DNA of 64,000 bases, taken from the NCBI RefSeq assembly GCF_014205845.1, contig NZ_JACHCR010000003.1:186001-250000 (forward strand). Direction: 5' to 3'. The DNA comes from Mucilaginibacter cryoferens (lineage in GTDB: Bacteria; Bacteroidota; Bacteroidia; Sphingobacteriales; Sphingobacteriaceae). Positions 59,317 through 64,000 of this stretch are shown piece by piece. A program made the position numbers and the translations under genes. Position 1 is the stretch's first letter, and every line of letters begins with the position of its first letter. Below the pieces are notes generated by a model. That model was not told the origin of the DNA, made no database searches, and saw only the letters and a list, made by a program, of their open reading frames with translations.

Positions 59317-59530
59317 TTTTCACAGGGCAATAGCTTTAAAAGGTGGCGCCTACGGAGCCTGAAAGCGATGTATTTTCGCTATAAACACGTAACCCCGCTG
59401 GAGTTGGAAATTGTTGGTGCAGCATTTACACCGTCGGTGTATCGTGTTTATAGTATAGGAAAACCAAAAGCCTGGCTCCGTAGGTGCCTCCCGTTCATTT
59501 TTAATTTTAAAAGCTATTTCCCTGAAAATT
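59317..59530. mobile_element. MITE-like palindromic element
   Basis: A ~215-bp non-coding block is almost entirely symmetric. GGCGCCTACGGAGCC (59345-59359) pairs with 59474-59488 with one mismatch; CTATAAACACG (59379-59389) pairs perfectly with 59443-59453; TACACCG-T-CGGTGTA (centre ~59435) forms an internal hairpin. Outer arms (59317-59344 with ~59505-59530, ATTTTCA..AATAGCTTT) match imperfectly. Long imperfect terminal inverted repeats around a short core are typical of MITEs or large REP-like elements. An open frame running across it is judged not to be a gene. Confidence 0.6.
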
Positions 59531-59616
59531 TCCCTCAATACTTTTTAATATTCTTTAAAAAGTTTAATTTGCGTAACGTTTCCAATTAAGCATTTCTTTT
59601 AAACCAATTTTCCTGT

Positions 59617-61518
59617 ATGAAAAAAATTTCCCTGGTGCTTTGCTGCTGTGGCCTGCACTTTTTATCGTTTGGTCAGGCACCAAATAATGGGCTCAATATT
59701 ATTCCAGAGCCGGTTAAGGTAACCAAAAAGGTGGGCAGCTTTGTGCTCCCTAAAATTGTTGTTTTAGAGGCCGGCAGTCAGCCCGAGTTAAAACCGGTTA
59801 TTAGTTACCTTAAAAACAAGTTAAGTACAGCAGCCGGTACCGCGGTAGCTGTAAAAAGTGTGGCCCCCACGGCCTCTATCAAATTTGTATTAAACAAAAA
59901 AACAGATCCGCTTATTGGAGCCGAAGGTTATAACCTATCTGTAACAGCAAAAAAAGTAGTGATAAGAGCAAACGAGGCCGCCGGGCTATTTTATGGCGTA
60001 CAAACCTTTATGCAGTTATTACCCAAAGAAATTGAAAGCAAAGAATTTGCAAAAGGCATTAAGTTTACCGCCCCCGCTGTTGAAATAACAGACTATCCGA
60101 GGTTTGAATGGAGGGGCTTAATGTTTGATGTTGCCCGCCACTTTTTTACCAAACCCGAGGTAAAGCAATATATAGATGCTATGGTTAAATACAAGCTTAA
60201 CCTGTTGCACCTGCACCTAACAGACGACGAGGGCTGGCGCGTAGAAATTAAAAGCCTGCCAAGGCTTACTACCGTAGGCGCATATAACGTTAAAAAGATT
60301 GGTCAGTTTGGTACGTTTACACCACCTGCGGCCAACGAGCCACGCACTTACGGCGGCTTTTATACCCAGGAAGATATTAAAGAACTGGTACAATACGCTA
60401 AAGACCGTTTTGTAAACATACTGCCAGAGATTGATGTACCCGGCCATAGCCTTGCCGCTGTGGTTGCCTACCCAGAATTATCGTGCACGCCGGGTGCCGA
60501 TAAATACGTGGTAAACTCGGGCGAACCTTTTATGAACTGGAACGGCCCGCACAATACCGCTATTGTTGATAATACCCTTTGCCCGGCCAATGAAAGCGTA
60601 TATACCTTTTTAGATAAGGTAATGACCGAAGTTGCCCAGCTGTTTCCGTTTGGCTACATCCACGTAGGTGGCGATGAGTGCGCCAAAAACTTTTGGGAGC
60701 AAAGCGAGGCTGTTAAAGCCCTTATGGTTAAAGAAAACCTGAAAACCCAACAGGAAGTGCAGAGCTATTTTGAAAAGCGATTAGAAAAGATAGTAGAATC
60801 CAAAGGTAAAAAGTTTATGGGCTGGGATGAGATATTGGAAGGCGGCTTAGGTCCTAACGCGGCTGTAATGAGCTGGAGAGGTATTAGCGGCGGTATTGAA
60901 GCGGCCAAAATGGGCCACGATGTGGTGATGAGTCCAACTACATTTGCTTACCTTGATTATATGCAAAGCGATGTAAATGAAACCCACGTTTACGCCAAAC
61001 TGCGCTTAAATAAAACTTACGAGTTTGAGCCGGTACCCGATAGCGTTGATGCCAAACTGATAAAAGGTGGCCAGGCCAACCTGTGGACAGAGCAGGTTTA
61101 CAACATGCGCCAGGCCGAGTATATGACCTGGCCACGAGGTATGGCCATTGCCGAATCGGTATGGTCGCAACGGGAAAAGAAAAACTGGCCTTACTTTTTT
61201 GGCAAGGTAGAAAAGCAATTTGAGCGCCTCGACGAATCTGAAACCAAATACGCGCCAAGTGCCTATGATCCATCATTTAGCGCTACCCGCAACCCGGATA
61301 GCACACTAAAGATCACCATCACCAACGAGGCCCCTAACCTGGATACGTATTACAGCTTTGATAACTCGTTACCCGATAACTTTTATCCAAAATACACCGG
61401 TCCGGTTGATGCTCCGAAGGATGCAACCACCCTTAAGGTAATTACCTACCGTGGCAAAAAGCCAATAGGCCGCATGGTAAGCATCCCGCTGGTTGACCTT
61501 GGGAAGAAAGGAAAGTAG
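59617..61518 (+). CDS. Beta-N-acetylhexosaminidase (GH20)
   Basis: 633 residues with a signal peptide (KISLVLCCCGLHFLSFGQ). An N-terminal GH20b domain (~25-160) precedes the TIM barrel with FEWRGLMFDVARHFFTKPEVKQYID, HLHLTDDEGWRVEI and the catalytic Asp-Glu pair in YIHVGGDECAKNFW. A C-terminal Fn3-like chitobiase domain (~540-633) contains DTYYSFDNSLPDNFYPKYTGP. It releases terminal GlcNAc or GalNAc from chito-oligosaccharides or glycans in the periplasm. It fits an amino-sugar theme with the NagX-like gene, though it is 30 kb away. Confidence 0.95.
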   Translation: MKKISLVLCCCGLHFLSFGQAPNNGLNIIPEPVKVTKKVGSFVLPKIVVLEAGSQPELKPVISYLKNKLSTAAGTAVAVKSVAPTASIKFVLNKKTDPLIGAEGYNLSVTAKKVVIRANEAAGLFYGVQTFMQLLPKEIESKEFAKGIKFTAPAVEITDYPRFEWRGLMFDVARHFFTKPEVKQYIDAMVKYKLNLLHLHLTDDEGWRVEIKSLPRLTTVGAYNVKKIGQFGTFTPPAANEPRTYGGFYTQEDIKELVQYAKDRFVNILPEIDVPGHSLAAVVAYPELSCTPGADKYVVNSGEPFMNWNGPHNTAIVDNTLCPANESVYTFLDKVMTEVAQLFPFGYIHVGGDECAKNFWEQSEAVKALMVKENLKTQQEVQSYFEKRLEKIVESKGKKFMGWDEILEGGLGPNAAVMSWRGISGGIEAAKMGHDVVMSPTTFAYLDYMQSDVNETHVYAKLRLNKTYEFEPVPDSVDAKLIKGGQANLWTEQVYNMRQAEYMTWPRGMAIAESVWSQREKKNWPYFFGKVEKQFERLDESETKYAPSAYDPSFSATRNPDSTLKITITNEAPNLDTYYSFDNSLPDNFYPKYTGPVDAPKDATTLKVITYRGKKPIGRMVSIPLVDLGKKGK

Positions 61519-61916
61519 TTTTTTGGGAGTAAGGATTTGGGGAACAAGGAGCAAGGATTTTTGGAACAAAGATTTTTGGAGCAAGGATTAAATTCGTTTA
61601 AGACTCCAAGCGCATTCCATCGTCTTTGCTCTTACCATCCCAGCTCCAAAAGCATTTGCTAACGCAAGAAAAAACACTTGATCACCATAAAATAACAAAG
61701 CCTTCCGGTTTATCGCCGGAAGGCTTTCGCTTTAAATCCTATAAGTTATCTTGAGTTTATCGATCCGAGATTCTGGAAATCCTTTATCAAAAAGGGGTGT
61801 CCCCTTCAACGAAACTAATCTTCATTCCTTATACCCTTGATCCAGAAATCTTTGCTCCTTGTTCCCCAAATCCTTGCTCCAAAAATCCTTGCTCCAAGAA
61901 TCCTTGCTCTCAAAGA
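61518..61916. repeat. Inverted GGAGCAAGGATT arrays around a terminator
   Basis: The left arm (61518-61590) has tandem imperfect units such as GGAGCAAGGATTTTT and AAGGATTTGGGGAACAAGG. The right arm (61838-61914) is the same array in reverse complement (AATCCTTGCTCC). A strong 12-bp hairpin terminator (61697-61708 with 61716-61727) lies in the middle. The units match those at 6747-6978. The 398 bp contain no gene. Confidence 0.78.
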
Positions 61917-62768
61917 TTAGTGTTTATTGCCGAAGCCAAACTCCTTATAAGTATCGGGCATGGTGCCGCTGTTGCTAAAGGCGAAGGTGTAGCTGGTACC
62001 CCAGCTTTCAAAATCGGCATTTTTATCTTTGGATGCCTCTATGTGTACCGAGCTGAGCATGTAGATGCCTTCGCGGCTTAGTTTAAAGAAAATAAGGCCG
62101 CTGTTATCGGCGCTTAATTTTTGCGGAAATACGTTGCCACTAATGGTTTTTACATATAGCATTACAACGGCCTCCTTTAAAGGCTGACCATGAAAAAGCA
62201 CTTCGGCGGTAACATCGTCGCCATAGTCGGCTTTATAGGGGTTTTGTTTAATAACTATTTCGTATTCCTCGTTAAGTGGTTTATCAAAGTCTTTATCGTT
62301 TGGCTTATCAACCGTTATCAGCGTTTTTAAGTAACGGGTAGATTTTTCGACAAAATACTGCTGGTTGTTGCTTTTTGCTTCTTCAGCAATTTTATCAAGC
62401 CCTTCGCTGTTGAGGTATTTTAAAAACTTATTGCGCTCAGATTCTACATTTTCGGTTTTAATAAGCTCTACCATGGCCAGGCCCGGTGTTTCCAATTTGT
62501 AGTTTAAGATATTAGCTGCTGTATCTTTGGGGCTCTTGCTCAGGTCTGTTTGTTTTTTTCCTTCGTACAATACAAATTTAGATATCTTACCGCTTTCGTA
62601 CTTGTATTCGCCATCTTTCACAAACTCGTTGCCGCTTAATAAGTGCAGGTTAATATTGTCGCCCTTTTTCATGTAAAAACTGCCGGGCAATAAAAAATAG
62701 TCTTGTGAGGAGGCGGCAAAACCAATGATCAACAATACCGCCACCATTAAATATACAAATCGTTTCAT
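61917..62768 (-). CDS. Exported DUF4198-like protein
   Basis: 283 residues with a signal peptide (FVYLMVAVLLIIGFAASSQ). The folded part begins DYFLLPGSFYMKKGDNINLHLLSGNEF, as in DUF4198 proteins, and has a later Ig-like segment (YKADYGDDVTAEVLFHGQPLKEAVVMLYVKT ... LSREGIYMLSSVHIEASKD). DUF4198 proteins are periplasmic and have been linked to nickel/cobalt uptake-associated genes in other phyla; here no transporter is adjacent. Its gene is divergent from the E1 dehydrogenase gene (104 bp apart). Confidence 0.75.
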   Translation of the reverse strand: MKRFVYLMVAVLLIIGFAASSQDYFLLPGSFYMKKGDNINLHLLSGNEFVKDGEYKYESGKISKFVLYEGKKQTDLSKSPKDTAANILNYKLETPGLAMVELIKTENVESERNKFLKYLNSEGLDKIAEEAKSNNQQYFVEKSTRYLKTLITVDKPNDKDFDKPLNEEYEIVIKQNPYKADYGDDVTAEVLFHGQPLKEAVVMLYVKTISGNVFPQKLSADNSGLIFFKLSREGIYMLSSVHIEASKDKNADFESWGTSYTFAFSNSGTMPDTYKEFGFGNKH

Positions 62769-62872
62769 AAGTTTCTGTTAGGATTACCAAACATACAAAG
62801 TTTAACCCGAAAATATTGTTTTTTGCCCTTGTTGAGGGCTTTGTCATTTAAAAACTTCAGTAGTTTTACAAT

Positions 62873-64000
62873 ATGATTTTCGATCGTAAAAACCTGAATA
62901 ACGACACTTTAGTGTCTTTTTATAAAAAACTGTTGCTTCCGCGCATGGTTGAAGAAAAGATGTTGATTTTATTAAGACAGGGGCGCATTGGCAAATGGTT
63001 CTCGGGCATTGGCCAGGAAGCCATTGCCGTGGGGAGTACTTTGGCTATGGCCAACGATGAGTATATTTTGCCTATGCACCGCAACCTTGGGGTTTTTACC
63101 ACCCGCAATATCCCGCTATCGCGCCTGATGGCGCAATGGCAGGGCAAGCCATCGGGCTTTACCAAGGGGCGCGACCGCTCTTTTCACTTTGGCACACAAG
63201 AGTATAAAATCATCGGGATGATATCGCACCTGGGGCCCCAACTGGCCCTTGCCGATGGGATAGCGCTTGCAGATGTACTATCAAACCAAAAAAAGGCAAC
63301 CCTGGTTTATACCGGCGAAGGCGCCACCAGCGAAGGCGATTTTCATGAAGCGCTAAACATTGCCGCCGTTTGGAACTTACCGGTTATATTTTTGATAGAG
63401 AATAATGGATACGGCCTATCTACCCCAACCAACGAGCAATACCACTGCGCCCAGCTGGTTGACAGGGCCATTGGCTATGGTATGGAGGGCCGCCGGATTG
63501 ACGGAAATAACATTTTAGAAGTTTACCACACCATAACCGATATTAAAAACAGCATCCGCGAAAACCCGCGCCCTGTTTTACTGGAATGTATGACGTTTAG
63601 GATGCGCGGCCACGAGGAAGCATCGGGTACCAAATACGTACCCCAAAACCTGTTTGAGTGGTGGAGCGCCAAAGATCCACTGGCCAATTATGAAAAATTT
63701 TTACTGAACGAGCGGATATTGCTGTCCGAGTGGATTCCGCTGATCAGGAAAGAATTTACAGCCCTTATTGAGGCCGAATTTGAAAAGGTTTACAGTGAAG
63801 ATGATATTGTGCCGGATGCCGAAACCGAAATTACCGATATGTACATGCCTTACCGGTTCCCTGCCCATCAGCCATCAGCTACCACAACAACCAGCAAGCG
63901 CTATATTGATGCCATAAGCGATGGCTTGCGCCAGGGCATGCGCAAGCACCCCAACCTGGTTATTATGGGCCAGGACATAGCCGAGTATGGCGGCGCCTTT
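62873..64000 (+). CDS. 2-oxoacid dehydrogenase E1, fused alpha-beta, 3' end missing
   Basis: The frame opens at an ATG (62873) and is open to the last base (376 codons), so the gene continues beyond the window. The E1-alpha half has GQEAIAVGSTLAM, the TPP-binding GEGATSEGDFHEALNIAAVWNLPVIFLIENNGYG segment and MTFRMRGHEEASGT. At ~residue 340 the E1-beta half starts (KRYIDAISDGLRQGMRKHPNLVIMGQDIAEYGGAF). It decarboxylates a 2-oxo acid (branched-chain or pyruvate type) and reductively acylates the E2 lipoyl domain. Bacteroidota usually encode this alpha-beta fusion. Substrate class uncertain. Confidence 0.93.
   Translation, partial: MIFDRKNLNNDTLVSFYKKLLLPRMVEEKMLILLRQGRIGKWFSGIGQEAIAVGSTLAMANDEYILPMHRNLGVFTTRNIPLSRLMAQWQGKPSGFTKGRDRSFHFGTQEYKIIGMISHLGPQLALADGIALADVLSNQKKATLVYTGEGATSEGDFHEALNIAAVWNLPVIFLIENNGYGLSTPTNEQYHCAQLVDRAIGYGMEGRRIDGNNILEVYHTITDIKNSIRENPRPVLLECMTFRMRGHEEASGTKYVPQNLFEWWSAKDPLANYEKFLLNERILLSEWIPLIRKEFTALIEAEFEKVYSEDDIVPDAETEITDMYMPYRFPAHQPSATTTTSKRYIDAISDGLRQGMRKHPNLVIMGQDIAEYGGAF

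Noticed and set aside
59287..59589. A 100-residue frame in front of the hexosaminidase gene
   Set aside because: It runs straight through the palindromic element at 59317-59530; its residues follow from the inverted-repeat DNA and there is no known family.

Overview
The window is a piece of a Bacteroidota chromosome, most likely family Sphingobacteriaceae (Mucilaginibacter/Pedobacter-like). This is inferred from a SusC/SusD pair with its own ECF sigma factor and FecR anti-sigma factor, a fused alpha-beta 2-oxoacid dehydrogenase E1, HYC_CC_PP and DUF6515 proteins, moderate GC, few Shine-Dalgarno sites, and promoters of the Bacteroidota form TTTG-N19/20-TAnnTTTG. There is no prophage, CRISPR array, rRNA operon or complete insertion sequence. 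Both ends cut genes: a LytTR response regulator at base 1 and the E1 gene at base 64000.

Layout. 1-6260: LytTR regulator, secreted Kelch protein, FAD monooxygenase with an RsmI-like methyltransferase, a hypothetical gene and an Lrp/AsnC regulator. 6330-6735: a compact RNA transcription unit with a canonical promoter, two tandem class II tRNA-like genes and a terminator. 7134-14787: a ThuA/sugar-dehydrogenase/cytochrome c fusion lipoprotein, a TlpA-DUF3738 protein divergent from a two-component system with a 10-bp-periodic GTTAA operator array, and a small porin-like protein. 14991-21676: MocR regulator divergent from an FMN-binding protein, a CsbD-like protein, a C-terminal processing protease, a tandem pair of secreted paralogues and a DtxR/MntR-type regulator. 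21925-29220: ApbE, envelope proteins, a second two-component system, an OmpA lipoprotein and a three-gene metal-handling cluster. 29294-37933: an envelope-signalling nutrient-uptake locus (NagX-like, SusD, SusC with STN domain, FecR, ECF sigma). 37971-44093: orphan YefM-like antitoxin, UvrA, lytic transglycosylase and an RluB-like pseudouridine synthase with a long repetitive N-terminus. 44101-45137: a two-gene nucleotidyltransferase-like cassette bracketed by a duplicated terminator. 45161-64000: lactonase, lipocalin-like protein, RdgB, SurA-like chaperone plus MoxR, MsrA/MsrB, a divergent thiamine-pyrophosphokinase-like protein, DUF6515 and DUF1835 proteins, GH10-like hydrolase, a coiled-coil membrane protein, GH20 hexosaminidase, a DUF4198 protein and the 2-oxoacid dehydrogenase E1.

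The most unusual item is the RNA unit at 6331-6734. Two tRNA-like genes (6409-6520, 6550-6665) share a Leu-type D arm, but carry a GTC (Asp) anticodon, a G discriminator, a U-U mismatch in the anticodon stem and exceptionally long variable regions of 40 and 44 nt. They have their own promoter and terminator, and regularly spaced TTGAA boxes lie between them and the divergent Lrp/AsnC gene. The second notable theme is non-coding repeats: a mosaic repeat at 711-910 and 55898-56212 in which a 24-bp module is inverted between copies; inverted GGAGCAAGGATT arrays at 6747-6978 and 61518-61916; a MITE-like palindrome at 59317-59530; two perfect 21-bp inverted repeats; and an octamer microsatellite. 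The third is the nucleotidyltransferase-like cassette at 44101-45137, which appears to have been inserted through duplication of a terminator region.
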